A stretch of DNA of 64,000 nt from Isoetes taiwanensis (GCA_021234155.1 JAJEKV010000004.1:15369059-15433058); one strand, 5' to 3'. Positions 31,078 through 43,857 are shown, counted from the stretch's first letter. Notes: generated by a model from the letters alone, not told the origin. Numbers and translations are program-made.

Positions 31078-33227
31078 TGTAGATGATAAATGAGTAATAG
31101 CAATTTTAGATAATACATAGACTACTATCTAAAGTTGTGCCTCAATTCTTTGACGTCGCGGAGAGAAATCTAAATCTTGTTAATTTACTTATTTCATCTA
31201 CCTATTTCTAGTGGTCTTACCAAAATTTATGAATGTTATCATGCTAGGTTGATGAGGATTCAGTTGAAAAATACTATTTGAATCTAGTTGGGCATTTTAA
31301 ACCGTACAAATCCTTAAGATAGATGAATGATATATGTTATATGTAGCTTTCTCAAACATACATCCCATCTAGGAAGGGTTAGAATTCAAGTTGCCTATGT
31401 AATTGTCCATGATTTAATGTGCTCCCTTGGGAAAGTCCCCACATTTTAGGACAGTATATTGATAATTCAATAATAGGCACAAAACAAGTTAATATACTTT
31501 AAACTTGCAGTTGTTATTGTACCTCAAGATGGGTCCCCAAATGTTCACTATCAAGACATGAGGAAAATAGTTTAGTAAATGCCAATTCTCATCTCTCAAC
31601 CTTGTTTTAAAAGAGGAGTTAGGCATGTACCATCTGATTGTGGCCGTAGTCCAAATGCAAAGTTCAGGTGTGAAGAAATGGTTAGTCATTTAGCGCAGAT
31701 GCATTTTCAAAAACCTTCCAATCTTATGCTATTTGCATTCAGACTAAAAAACTTCTATGTACATTGTCGAGCAATGACTCAAAAATATCATGATTAATAA
31801 ACTAAAAGACACAATTTTGTTAGTAGAAGAACCAACAATAAGGAGGTGCTAATAGGCTCCCCAATTGGCACAAAAACTCCATTGCGACTCAACCTACAAG
31901 GGCCATTTTAGACAGAGGTTCACAAAAGTGTTCCATCTCCATCCAATTCCACACAAGTATTTGCAAAGCCATAATACGTTGTTAGTTTATAAGTTTCTAA
32001 GTCAATGTCATAAGTCGAGAAATAAGTAGCTTTCCAAAATCTTTTATGGTGGGGGGGATGCCTAATCCCATGGTCAGCAAATCCACGACAACTTTACAAC
32101 ACGAAACACAAATCATACACCAAATATGTGTTTTCCAATATGAAATGGTCATCCCAATCTCCTTTCACACCCCTCTGAACGTACCCATATATTCACAGCC
32201 ACCACAATGCCCTTCCAATATGACAGGCAATATGGTGAGCAAATTTCTGCTAGCAGATGTCATAGACGCAATTCGATTGCGCACAACAGATCACACTGGC
32301 AAGAAAGATGGACCTTCATTGAGAAAAGTAGCAAGGGCAAAATGTAGATGTCACATGCATGGCAAGAATGGCCTATGGTTTTCAATTGATCCTTGCAGCA
32401 AGTCATTCACAAAGAACTGCGAATCTTTTGCATGTAGAGCCGTTGAACACATGCAAGCAAATGTAGAAGGCATTACAGCTAAGCTGGTGTGCCTAACTTA
32501 ACAAATAAAATAATTAGCACTTGCACTACTGACCAAGCAGGACATTGAGAGGCAGCTCCTTTTTGGCATTGAATCACGCATAGCAGCTTCATGATTTGCT
32601 TAAGCTTACAAAGTCAGAATCCTATCAGACAAGATCGAGAATTGTTGGACTTTGGGCAGATTTGGTTGCAGCATCGGAGACACTCAATACCATAGTCCAA
32701 CCTCAAAAATACTTTGAACAGGAAATCAGGGAAAACATAGCACAACTCTGTACTAAGATTATAGGAGATAGCCAACAATATCCAGTAGCCTCTGCAGGAC
32801 GAAATTCGAGCTGTGGAGAAGGCAAATTCTGCTTGAGATACAAATACAACTTTTAGGCTTTGAAGACTGCAAGAAAGTGCTATTCTGGTCAAGAACATGA
32901 TATTCGGGAGACGAAAAAGATAGTGGCTTCGCAAGGCAAGGGGCTACATGATGAGGCGCACGATCAAGTATGCCATTGCATGTGGGAATTGCAAAAATAC
33001 ACAACATGCGCCAAGAGCACACAACGAAGCACCACGAACTCATCTATGAGATACAAGCACTGAAGGCAATTCTAGACGCTGTAGCTAGTTGCCCAAGTTG
33101 AGCTATCTCAAACACGCTCGACATAACAGTCAACTGCTCACACGCAAAAGCAAGGCCAATAATATCCTAGCTCAGACAGACGACCAGCCCCCAGGCAGAG
33201 TTAACTGGGAAGAGAAATATTAAGGGA

Positions 33228-33583
33228 AAATGAGAGAGTGTGTTGAGTTTTTGGTAGAACGAGGTCACTTGTTCTCGGAGGCCATAACTTTCTTTAGAAA
33301 ACTCGGATGAAGGCGATTCTTGTGCCATTGCATAGAGGACACTTCAATTAGTTAAAACTCCCTAAAAACCCTAGCGGGAGATGTTCCAGGCGAAAGATTT
33401 TTAGCATTTTGTTAAAGGTGGCATTGACAGGGAAATAGGAGTTTTAAATTTGATTTTAGGGGCCCAAAACCCCCTCAGCGCCACGTTATCCGCTGAAGGG
33501 GAAAAGTGAGCTTAGAATTTGATTTTTAGGACCGAAAACCCCTCACAAGATTCGCATTAGTAGAGGTAAAAAAAAAAAAAAGG
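33228..33583 (+). mobile_element. Fragment of a related Gypsy element's internal leader
   Basis: Positions 33240-33350 match 35277-35390, which lie just inside the big Gypsy element. Shared landmarks are AGAACGAGGTC, CCATAACTTTCTTTAG and CTCGGATG followed by AGGCGATTCTTG. The two downstream copies of a GAATTTGATTTTTAGG/AAATTTGATTTTAGG block with AAAACCCC (33441-33540) are a separate small duplication. Confidence 0.6.
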
Positions 33584-35080
33584 TGTGACGTTCTATGTAG
33601 TTATACGGTATATATATACATACTATGACACGTCACTGGGGTATAAGTAGACCCTTATGGGTCAATAGGGGATAACTTGGGTTAACCTAAAACATTTATT
33701 AGCTATGCTAAAATATTAGTAAGTAAATAACTTAATTAGGCTAATTAGGTTATTAATTAGGAAAAGCCAGCCAATTAGGCAGTGCCACTTGGCCCAACTC
33801 GATTGGCCAGGAAAAACTTGCTAAGTTTGGGGGGCAAATTGGGGCCCTACCCCCAATTTTGCACCAAATAGATTTGGGGAGAGTTGAAGGAGGAGCTACT
33901 AGCTACTGCAACTAGACTTGAAGAATGGAAGCCTTTCGTGACAACGACCATAGCCAAGAGACCGGTTAGTCCCTGGATAATCTGTGCTTTAGCTAACCCT
34001 TCTCTGATTAGATGAATGGTTAATTTCTCTTTTATGTGCTACTAAGATGATGATGGATACTTTGATTATGATTATGTTCTCTCTTTCTGTTTCTCCTGTG
34101 TGTCTGGGGTTAAGGGTGGGTAGAGACCTGAAAGCTTCCTAGAAGTAGAGATGTCTCTAGCTAGAACCCTTAAGACCCAGTAATTGCGGCTTGTGCACCA
34201 GAGCCCACCTGGCTTTGGATGCCATGTTGTGATTCAGCACCAGACAACGGGTATGATGGTGAAACGGGGTGGGGTCTTGCCTAGCTTGGCTACAGGACTC
34301 CTATAGTATGCTAGACTTATAGTCGGTCACTGAATGTGGGCCGGGAATGGGTCTGACACTCCCTGGGCCACAGGCGACGTGCCTATATGAACGTCCTGGG
34401 CTCGAACGGGCGCGGTGAGCCAGCCTTTAGATTTAGGGGAGTAAGTTGGGTACGGATGCGGGGGTCACTGATGTGGCACGTGTTCTCTAGCACACCCAGG
34501 GATCCATCATGCCCGAGGAGGGGACGCCTCCCTGACCTGCCTCATCGGACCGGGGAGATGTAATCCATGCGATTGCAGTCTCCGAAAGGCTACAACCACG
34601 CCATAGCATATTCCAGCCTATCGGCAAAGTGTGCACAGGAGGGGCGGATGGAGTGGACTACCCTAGCCATTGTTCTATGCCAGCCAACACCATGTTTTAC
34701 CTCTGTCTGCTGTTATCTTGAGGCCCTGACCATCAGTCGATCCCGTAGAGTCTGAGCCCAGGGTAGAGCCCTTATTTATGGTATATTGCCTATATTATCT
34801 TATACTTGTATTACCATGTAGATGATGATGATGGATGGACCACCCTTCGTGGTGGTAGGTATGATTGCTAGGTGCTAACATGTATGTACGCTTCCGCTGT
34901 ATAGGATTCCCATAGAGGACGTGGGACGAATGACACCTCTGTTTTCCTCACCCGGCACTTGGCCATCCCAAGTGGTCCGAGTTAGACGGGGGGCCTTCCC
35001 CTGGTGATGTAGTCGCCACGGGAGAAAAATTCCCCATATCTGTACGATTGAAGCATCGTATAGATTTTGGGAGTGTCACA
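33584..35080 (+). repeat. 5' LTR of the large Gypsy element
   Basis: It is 1497 bp, TGTGACG...GTCACA, and matches 45056-46976 over its whole length apart from a block duplicated in the latter. Confidence 0.9.
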
Positions 35081-35715
35081 GTGGTATCAGAGCATGGTTT
35101 TGGTAGACCGAATCATTGCACTGGCGGTAATCTAACTCGTTAGATCGGTTAGTTATAGGGGACGTTAACTTAAGTTGAATTACCCCAATTCCATAGCTAA
35201 TATATGTGTTGGCCCAACTATGAGAGAGATTAAAATAGTTAGGGACCAAGGAGTAAGTTATTAGGATCAAGAATATTAAGTTTTGGGGGAGAACGAGGTC
35301 CCTTGTTTCCACAAGCCATAACTTTCTTTAGGTACCTCGGATGGAGGCGATTCTTGCACCAACATGTTGGGAACAATCCAATTAACCAAGAGACACCGGT
35401 ATCCGGTGTCAAGACTGCAGCAAATAGGCACGGGAGCATGGAGTGCGTGATCGGCAAAACATCGACTTAGAATCTCAAAAGAAACGCGTATTTTCCCTAT
35501 CATGCGTCCGTATAAAAATGCATATTTCTGCCATATAAATTTTTTTTTTTTAAAAGTGATGATTATCTTTTATTTCCGTTTTGTCGTTTTGCGTCCATTG
35601 CCCTGCCCGATCGCCATAGCCGCTGAAGAGAATCCTGCTTCGCCATAACCTTGTTCTTGGCTGCCGCCACCCCCGCCATACCAGCGCCTCACCCCTGTAC
35701 CTCCTCGTCCACAAC

Positions 35716-36480
35716 ATGGCCTGTACCCGAGGCTACGTCAGCTATTGTAACCTCAGTGTCCACCAGATCCTTGTTGAGCTTGGCATGTAGCTCATTGACA
35801 ACTCAGATATAGTAGAGCTCCTGCTAACTGAGTTTGTTCAACGGTTCACTGTCAAACATAGGGTCCCCTACCTTATTTTTCATCTGTCAGAGCGCTTCCT
35901 ACTGAAACTCATGCCCTAGGAGAACCATACACATTGGTAGAGCAGCCCGATCAAGTCCTGATTCTAGTCAAGTTTTACCCTCCTTCATGTATGGAGGTTG
36001 CCGAAGGCGAGGCCATCCATGCAGAGATCGAAAGGATTATGGGACTCGCCCGAGGTTATGACGCACGAGAGACAGAGACCCGGGGTAGAGAGTACGTCTA
36101 CTTGGGAGATGGGCAAGCCATCATAGCGGGGAACCCATTTAACCTTCCCCCTTACCATTACGATGAGGCAACCCAGAGTTTTGTTTGGGGTGACGTTCCA
36201 TCATACCTCACGGTGGACCACTTGATATCCATCCAGCTGGATATGCAGGCTACGCCCGACAGAGTTGTTGAGGAGAGTGAACGCCCGTCGCCTCGCTAAA
36301 ATGGAAGAGCGTATGGCCGTTGCATACGCCGCGCAGTAGGAAACAGAACGAACAGAGCAACAATGGCAGGCTGAGGAGCTTGCCAAGCAAAATGAGGATC
36401 GACGATCGGACCCAACAAAGCGAAGAAGTGAGCACGCTTGGCGGGCTCCACCGCGACGAAACTCAGAAGTTAAAAACGTG
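35716..36480 (+). pseudogene. Decayed ORF of unknown family
   Basis: A frame opens at the ATG at 35716 (MACTRGYVSYCNLSVHQILV), with an early TAG, and shifts into the frame of 35934-36299. That frame reads GREYVYLGDGQAIIAG and then a segment with SYLTVDHLI. Stops near 36338 and 36540 follow. I know no family with this motif. A similar G-x-x-Y motif (EGQQYFEGNFALD, QGQEYLLLEDII) occurs in the ORF at 37150-38100, so the two may be paralogous. The adjacent histone-like piece starts at 36489. Confidence 0.4.
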
Positions 36481-36488
36481 GTAAGTAC

Positions 36489-36934
36489 ATGGCACGTAAG
36501 TCGGGAAGCGCCTATAAGGAGAAGCTTAAGGCAGTTGGCGGCATTGAAGTAAAACCCTCGAAACTCGCCTGCGAGGGCTAGCGTGGATGTCAGCCGAGCC
36601 TCGCCAAGCGTCACAAAGGCAAGACCCCGCCCAAAAAGCCCACTTTCACCAAGAAGAAAGATAGGTATAGGCCAGGTACCGCGGGCATTGAGAGAGATCC
36701 GTATATCGAAGAAGACAGCGATTTCCTTGCGGAAGCTTTCCTTCAAATACCGGTCCGAGATAGCACAAGGGTATCGGACCGATCTTTGGTTTCAAACCTT
36801 TGCTATGCTCGCCCTACAGGAGGCCGCCAAAGACTACGTAGTAGCTCTTTTTGGGGATGCTATCCATGCGAAGGGTTACCATCATGACAAAAGATTTGGC
36901 TCTCGCAAAGACAATTCGGGGAGACCGAAATTAG
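36489..36934 (+). pseudogene. Histone H3-like pseudogene
   Basis: Read across three frames, the segment follows histone H3 from end to end. The first frame has an MARKSG start, [10 protein letters not shown] and RYRPGT. Then comes [26 protein letters not shown] and [17 protein letters not shown], then IHAK, and last [17 protein letters not shown] before the stop at 36932-36934. H3 has the same blocks, RYRPGT..LREIR, EIAQ, ALQEAAE, IHAKRVTIM.KD and RIRGE. An in-frame TAG lies at about 36579-36581. Two one-base shifts lie near 36690 and 36875. The usual LCA before IHAK is absent. Many substitutions suggest a divergent variant or an old relic. There is no sign of function. Confidence 0.8.
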
Positions 36935-37149
36935 CTTCTTTGACATGTATTTTGTTGTATAAAATTTGTATAGAAATATAAAATTTTGATTGCGTAATTT
37001 TTTTTAAATAAGTAAATTTAATTGTTAATATTAACTGACGCTGACGTCAGTACAGATTTTAAAAGAGAGTGATAACAAACACTAGTTAGGGTTTCATTTC
37101 TTCTTTACTTTCCTTGCTTCTCGCTCTTCCTCCACCACTCGCCTGTGCA

Positions 37150-38100
37150 ATGGAGACCTCTAGCTTCCTCCAATGGTACCAAGATGGAGAACATTGGGAT
37201 CCTCAGGTCCCATTCGACCTCCTTCAACCTTTTCTGCTTCAAAAGGTGGACCTGATCACTAACATGTAGGCCCACCCCAACTATGCTGCTTTCCTTGAGT
37301 TCTATACTCAGGAAATGGTACCCCTTTACATCACCCTAGGGGATCCACCCCACCTTTATTTGGAGAGGGCCATTGTACGAGACATGTTGGGAGGTGATTC
37401 CCATGCCTCTAATGTTCTCACAGGAAAGCTCAGATGGGGCAAGAATCCAACCGTCCTGATGCATGAGGGCCAGCAATACTTTGAAGGAAACTTTGCTTTG
37501 GATATGCTCATGGATCAGTACATCATGGATGAGATCTTGCCAGCAGGGAAGTGCAAAGCGCCGACAGTGTCAGATGAGGAAAATGACAAGTACATCAAGG
37601 AAGATGACTTTGTCCGGTGGAAGTAGCTAGCGGAGCAGATGCCCCTACACCGAGACCAGGGAGCTCACTTACTGGATTGGATACGCTCCCAGTTGTCCAC
37701 CACCAAGGACAAGAATACCTCCTATTGGAGGACATTATATGGAGATATCATGTCATTGCTGACCTCAAGTCCAAAAAGAAGACACATGTATTGTATGAGC
37801 TCGCTGAGTATATTGCATGGATGATTTCATTGTCTTTACCCCGGCTGAGCTTCCCACTGAGGTGCAGTAGTTGCTTCAATTTCAGCAGGAGAACATCGAG
37901 CCAGTTGACGCCCTCTTACGCTTGCAACACCTTATGTTGCAAGAGGCATTGTCACAGCCACCTAATGAATTTTATTGCTACGGGACATCACGTCCCAAGC
38001 ATCAATGCTGTGGACATTCCCTCGGAACCAGATGAGGAAGGAAAAAACTTTGTGACAATAAAGGTTAGTTAAGGGAAGAAAGACAAGAAGCTAAGGAAGA
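37150..38100 (+). pseudogene. Decayed ORF of unknown family, several stops
   Basis: Opens at METSSFLQWYQDGEHWDPQ, meets TAG at about 37267, reopens at 37315 (MVPLYITLGDPPHLYLERAI) and later stops at 37626. Then comes QGQEYLLLEDIIWRYHVIAD in another frame. Acidic, with several GQ-x-Y motifs shared with 35934-36299. I do not recognise it. It might be an unusual gag or an unknown protein from an insertion. The break pattern shows it is not functional. Confidence 0.4.
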
Positions 38101-39884
38101 AGAGGTCACCATGCACCTCGACAAGGAAGTAGCCACCTCTGTCATCCTGGAGGTTAGTGCTTTGGGAAATCATGCCACCCGCTTCTTCCTTTCAACTTTT
38201 AAGCAGGGAAAGGTCCTTTTTGTGGTGCGGGATCTAGCTCCAGAGGCAGAGGCATCATGGTGGGTACTCCATACTCTATTCACCTTAGCCGGACATATGA
38301 AGCTCCAACTCGCATGCTCACATATGTGCTCGTACGACGGGACTTCGCTTTGACCGCCTTAGGGCAGGATATCGCACCATGGATGAGCATGAAGCTCCTT
38401 ATGGCCGCTCCTTTGGCCACGGCTTATCCTCCAGGGATTGCTTCCGCCGCTGACTGTATCAGCCCCGGAGTTACACTGCTTCGACACTGTCAGCCACCTC
38501 CACCTCCTATGCCGATGGATGAGGATGCCGAACCTAGCTCCTGAATGTAATTCTTTTGATTATAATGTATGGTCATGGACCATTAAGACATATGCATTAT
38601 AAAAATGGGCACTTGTATGCCATTCCTAATATAACTTTCCATATTTTATGTCTTACCCTCTCTGATGAACGCCTTGCACGTAATTATAAGTCAATGGTTG
38701 TACATCTACTGCGGGGTCTAGACTCGATTCCCAAAAGTCGACAATCATGTTATAACGGTTCATTCTTGACCACCGGCGGGAGTCCTGCAACAAACACACC
38801 ACACGGTACACCACTAATAGGTGGGAACTTGTGATGCTTCTTCGAGATAGAGCCGCCCACGACTTACGACGCACCATGCGGAGGAGTTGGTCCTATTGGA
38901 ATAATACATACAAAGAGGCACTCTTCGATGTGGATGACCACCTTTGGGAACTATATCGAGCAATGAATAATTTGTTCAATCTCTTGGTTGTAAGCCCGAA
39001 CATGGAGTACCAGGACATCATCCTCTGGGCTTGGCAGAAGTATAACCTGCTATGGTCAGTAAGGGATAGTACCCTTCATTCGATATTGAATTCACTCACA
39101 TCTCCAACTGACTGTGCCTATGTCTAACATCTTGTTATAAATATATTTCCACATTATGTTTGTCCATTCCGAGCACTATATTAGATGTAAGACTAATTTT
39201 CGCTCTTATATAAAATGTCTTCTTTCCTAATGGTGTTGTGATGACAATGCTTATATATTTTGCTTATTTCTACCTTACTATTTTAGATGGTGCACGTCCC
39301 CCTTCATGGGCCACTCCCGTGCAACCCATTGTTTAACCCCAGAATAGGAGCTCATACTTATGAAGCGCCAGCGTACTAAGCTCCAGGCATATGTACTTCA
39401 GAACAATCCTCCAGTAGTACCACAGGAGTATGGCCCCAAAATTCCTGCTGTAACCAATCACCAGCCACCACCACCTGCATCAGTACCTGCTCCACCTACA
39501 TCTCCACACGCTCAAAGCATACACGGAGCAGTTCATCATCTGATGCCAGTTCTGAATCGTCCGAGTCATCGGATTCCTCTGAGTCAACAGGCCATCATGC
39601 TAAGTCCAATACCACAAAACCGTGGACTCTGCTATCACAAGCATTTGGAAGAACCATAAATTGGCCCAGTTCTTGGGTAAGACCAGGTCGGGTCTGGATG
39701 TTGAATCCTAGTTGGATGAGATGCATGAGTTCAGTAAGTCCTATGGAATGATAGAGAAGGATATCTCCATTGCGGACGCTCCTCGAACATATCTGGGCCG
39801 GACGTATACATCTGAGGACTTCCTCCCATGGCAACCGGCTCACCATGAGCGGGCCCTCCGCCTAACTTCCGGACCATCCATAGA
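38101..39884 (+). other. Continuation of the unassigned decayed region
   Basis: Open segments at 38111-38353, 38257-38544, 38831-39127 and 39360-39659 have coding-like composition, with an RTYEAPTRMLTYVLVRRDF segment, a proline-rich stretch and an NHQPPPPASVPAPP stretch. None has a recognisable motif and all are broken. They probably belong with 37150-38100. Confidence 0.3.
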
Positions 39885-40900
39885 AAGATGCCGGGGTGAA
39901 GGACACGGAGGTGTCATTCGGCCCACGCCTTCAATGGGACTCCTAAGTCACGGAAGCGTGAATACAAGGTTAGCATACAGCATAATCATGTAACAAATAA
40001 CCACCACGAAGGGTGGCACATCCATCCAACTGATGAGAAAGAGAAGATACATCTAATGCTAAGGAAAACATCCCAAACCCAAGGTTCTACACCGCCCGGA
40101 CTCCAATGGGGATCGACCGTGGCTAGGTCTCGGGAGTTCAGCGCACGTAAGTATAACCGGCATTTGGCTGGCATAGAACAGTGGCTAGGGTAGTCCACTC
40201 CATCCCCCTCCCATTGCACACTTTGCGGATGAGCCGAATCAAGCTATGACGCCATTGTAGCCTTCGAGACGCAATCCCAAGGAATCACCCTTGGGACTAC
40301 TCCCGGTTACATCTCCCGGTCCAGGTGAGGCAGGTCGGGAGAGGCTCTCCTCCCAGAGTCGCAGTGAATCCATGGGTAAGCTAGAGGACACATGCCGCAT
40401 CACGACCCCCGCGATCCGCACCGACTTATTTCCCCTAACTTTATCTTCAAAGTACACAAGAATCACAACTAAGCTAACCTACTAGAATCACAACTAAGCT
40501 AACTATGTACTACTTAGGAACCATAGCTAGCTCCATTATCCCTCACGGGTCGCCATCATCTTCCGCCGGAAGTGGTCGAACAACATCTCGGGGTTTGGCA
40601 AAGATCTCCTCCTCCATCTCAATTGCCCCAAATCGAATTGGGGCAAATTGGGTGCAACCCCAACTTGGGTGTCCCAAATTGGAAACTCGCCTTGCCCAAT
40701 CGATTTGGGCGGTGGCGACTTTAGGTTGGTTAATATTAGCTAATTTGGTATTTTTAGCCCTTTTTAATATTAGGTTAAGCCCTAAATTCGAATTAGGGTT
40801 TTAGGTTAGGTTTCCACTTTAATAATGAATTATTAACATAGCTAACCTTAGCTTATGAATAATTAATGTGCCATTAATTATTCATACACATCCTCGACAT
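39885..40900 (-). mobile_element. Inverted Gypsy-type LTR fragment
   Basis: Reverse-complement landmarks of the LTR family appear in order. GGTGTCATTCGGCCCACG is the inverse of the GGAC/GGGACGAATGACACC block. CCACCACGAAGGGTGG is the inverse of ACCCTTCGTGGTGGT. CCACTCCATCCCCCTCCCATTGCACACTTTGCGG is the inverse of the GTGTGCACAGGAGGGGCGGATGGAGTGG block. It is diverged and lacks clean ends. Its orientation is opposite to the LTRs around it. Confidence 0.6.
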
Positions 40901-43192
40901 CAAGACTACTCTTGTTGCAGGGCAACACATCGTACATTGGAAGGAAGTCTCCCCTCCTTAAAGAGATAACGTAAGATTATAAGTCACAAAGACGTTGTCA
41001 TGTTCAAAGTGATTAAGTTTGAAATGACTTGTAATGTGCAATTTACAACTCTGGAATATAAAAGGTAGAGGTAGTCAACAGTCAAGGTTTGTGGAAGTCT
41101 CACCGTTTCATTCTTGGTGATGAATTTTTACAGTTTATCTGATGTAGAAATCATTCTTTTTATACATACATGTAATTCTTTTAATATAGTACAGACTTAT
41201 TAATCGCGCACTGTTTAATAGAAAGTCATTCTAATCATATTAACTTCTGTGTAGATGTCTATTATATTCTCCCTTGACTTTGCAAGTGATTTTATTACAG
41301 CCAGCCTTAATGTAAGTGTGCATCTAAATTTTGTTTTCCTATTTTAAGAACTCGTATATTGCTATCGTCAATGTTTACCTGCCCCTCACCTTTATACTTA
41401 CCCTATAATAGAATTATATATTGCACTGTATTTGCCATTTTTTTTTTGACCTATATACTTTAATACTAATTACAGACATATTGTGAGTCTCGTCATTCCC
41501 TTAGGAGTAGGTGTAAGACATACATAATTATCTCTTTCTATTATATTTGACTATATGTTTAAATAGCTTTCTCCTTTTGAGTATCTTTAATGTTTCGACA
41601 CTCACAGAGTAGATCCATAGTTTACACTTAGCTGTACTGATAGCGAGGCCTTAAATGTTGGTTTGATTTCAAATAAAGTTCTAAGGTGTGAAACTCCTAT
41701 TGCTATGATACCATTGGCTTTAAGTAACCATGGGTAAAAACCTTTGTGGAGGTAAATCTAAAGTCATGGATCTAAGGCTTCTATCGATAGTGCTCCAAAA
41801 TGGAAAGTAATAGATGGTCCTTCAAGGTTAATTGTTCAAAGGGATTTCGAGGTGAACTATGACTAAAACGAGCTTTACCACACATGAGCACACCTATTAA
41901 TTCATTAGTTATATCTATATATTTATTAGAGATACGGAAGCATCAAAAGCATGCTCGATGCTTCTTGAGGCTATTATGTAATGATGGATAAGCAGGTCCT
42001 GGGTTCTTACTTGAAGTAGAAGTGCTAAACGTTGGGAATAAGGAGTGGTAAGGTATCTTGATTTGGGATCGATAGTCGAGAGAACTGGTATGACGATGTT
42101 TGTTATCCCATTGACGTACTGGACCTAATAATTACAAGGATTGATTTATTATGCGGCATCTAGATTGCCATTCAATGTAGAAGGAGACTGGATATAGCAC
42201 CATATATCTGATGGAGAAGTGGTTTATGATTATCTACTATAGACCACGTTAAGGAGGTACTATACTAAGGTAGAAACTGGATTATAAGTACCCAGCTCAT
42301 GAAAGGGAGATCACTTTAGAAGTGTAGGTTTTGACAATGGTGGTGAAGGTATAGAATGTCGACCCGACACTTTATAGCTATTGCTACTTGAATCGAGGTA
42401 TGATTCGCGGAACGGTAGAGAATAATGTTGTATGAGGATATCGATCCATAAACTATGGATTATAAAATTACATATACATTGTGTTTCGTAAGGAGATTGA
42501 TGTTCCTGAGGCATGAAAGATGCAAGAGTATAGATGAGTAAGAAGACTACGTAGCCACGTGGATACGCTTAATGACGTCGGTCAATTGCATGGCGATTAT
42601 GCATGATATAAATTAAGGAAATGGACACATCGATGTCCTGGGAGAATCGAGATCTTGTGATAATGATCGGACAATAGTGTGGAACGCATTACCCACACAA
42701 GGTCAAGAGAAGATGACCATTGGTAGGACCAGGCGTAACCATCTAAAGGTTGCAAGGTATGTTGGAGCTTTGGTGAAGCTAGACTATGAAGGAAAGTTGA
42801 CCTTCAACTAATGATACATTAGGAAGGCAAGTAATGTATCCATACGACAAGTGGGAGACAAGAGATGGTTGAAAGTTGTTATAAACAATATTTCAAATAT
42901 AGAGAATTTGGAGAAACACTTTGAATAGACCAAAGTCTGGAGTATGAAGCAAGGTAGGTGCCCAATGAACATCTTAGCAAAGAGAATGTGCTCTGGACTT
43001 GGTATCGTGTATGTATCGCGAGGAGTAACTCCGCGTTAGTATATGTGTACTAGGACCATTTAATAGTAAAACATAACTAAAAGAAGATAGGATATATACT
43101 ACAACTTTTAGTTCACATTCCATATGAATACGGAAGTAATGAAGATAAGAGTTCTTATACTAGAGGTCAAACATGTCCACTAGAAACTTAGG
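40901..43192. other. Interior of the large Gypsy element, no readable coding
   Basis: By position this should hold the rest of pol, but I see no reverse transcriptase, protease or RNase H motif on either strand. It may be scrambled beyond reading or be a different insertion. Confidence 0.4.
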
Positions 43193-43857
43193 TTGGCATT
43201 TGCCCCTGTGGCATTTGCCCCTGAGTATTCAAGGATGTCTCCTTTTATGATCAACTATGGCTATCAATGCCTTACTCTAGATACATGGCATAATCTAGTT
43301 TCTAAGGTGGAAGTGTCTCAACAATTGGTTATAGATATGCAGGCCCTAGTCGAGGAGATTCGAAGGTATTTGTTAGCTGTCAGAGCCAGGCAAAAAAGCC
43401 TTGCCGATAGGCATCGGACACCACGGGAATTTCAAGTTGGTGAGTCCGTATGGCTAAAGATCAAGGTGAAGCAGGCCAAACTCAAAACTGGCAATTGCAA
43501 GAAGCTTCATCTAGATGGGCGGGACCCTTTGAGATAACCGAGAGGATAGGTTCTCAGGCCTACCGGTTGAATGTACTCGCGCATTTGAAGGTCCATAAAG
43601 TCTTTCATGTGAGTCTTCTCAAGAAGTATAAACCCGATCCAGCATAGATCCTTGATACGCCGACGCTTCTGGAGATGATGGAAGATCATTTGGAGATTGT
43701 GCCTGAGGCTCTCCTGGATTGCGCATATAAGCAAACCCGTAGAACTCAAATCTTGCAGTATTTGGTTAAGTGGAAACACTTGCCGACGAAGGATGCAACC
43801 TGGGTTCTTAAAGCAGATATGGACAAGGCTTACCCAGACTTTATGCGTGAATGCTAG
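43193..43857 (+). pseudogene. Gypsy integrase C-terminus and chromodomain
   Basis: The frame 43193-43537 reads a SRMSPFMINYGYQC segment, the integrase core end, then SLADRHRTPREFQVGESVWLKIK. After a frame change 43450-43647 reads RWAGPFEITERIGSQAYRLN and HPKVHKVFHVSLLKKY-like VHKVFHVSLLKKYKPD. A further frame at 43675-43857 reads LQYLVKWKHLPTKDATW, a chromodomain. This identifies the element as a chromovirus. Upstream pol is missing. Confidence 0.9.

Larger units (their letters stand above)
29391..33227. other. Long intergenic stretch
   Basis: No protein-coding gene is supported; the open frames are short and without motifs. It holds a (TTA)n array of about 90 bp at 30744-30834 and a GC-rich palindrome at 31036-31077. 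The segment 32046-32860 has mild coding-like composition, including RKVARAKCRCHMHGKNG and a SKSFTKNCESF stretch, but I cannot assign it. Confidence 0.5.

Noticed and set aside
32046-32501. A possible gene of 151 codons
   Set aside because: No motif, no conserved cysteine pattern with a known family, and unfavourable context. It stays listed only as composition.
36489-36934. A functional histone H3 or centromeric H3 gene
   Set aside because: A stop and two frame changes lie within 450 bp and invariant residues are missing; it cannot make an H3 protein as it stands.
35716-39884. Endogenous giant-virus DNA, suggested by a histone-like piece next to unknown ORFs
   Set aside because: No capsid, polymerase or other viral hallmark was found. 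The surroundings are a retrotransposon, so there is not enough support.
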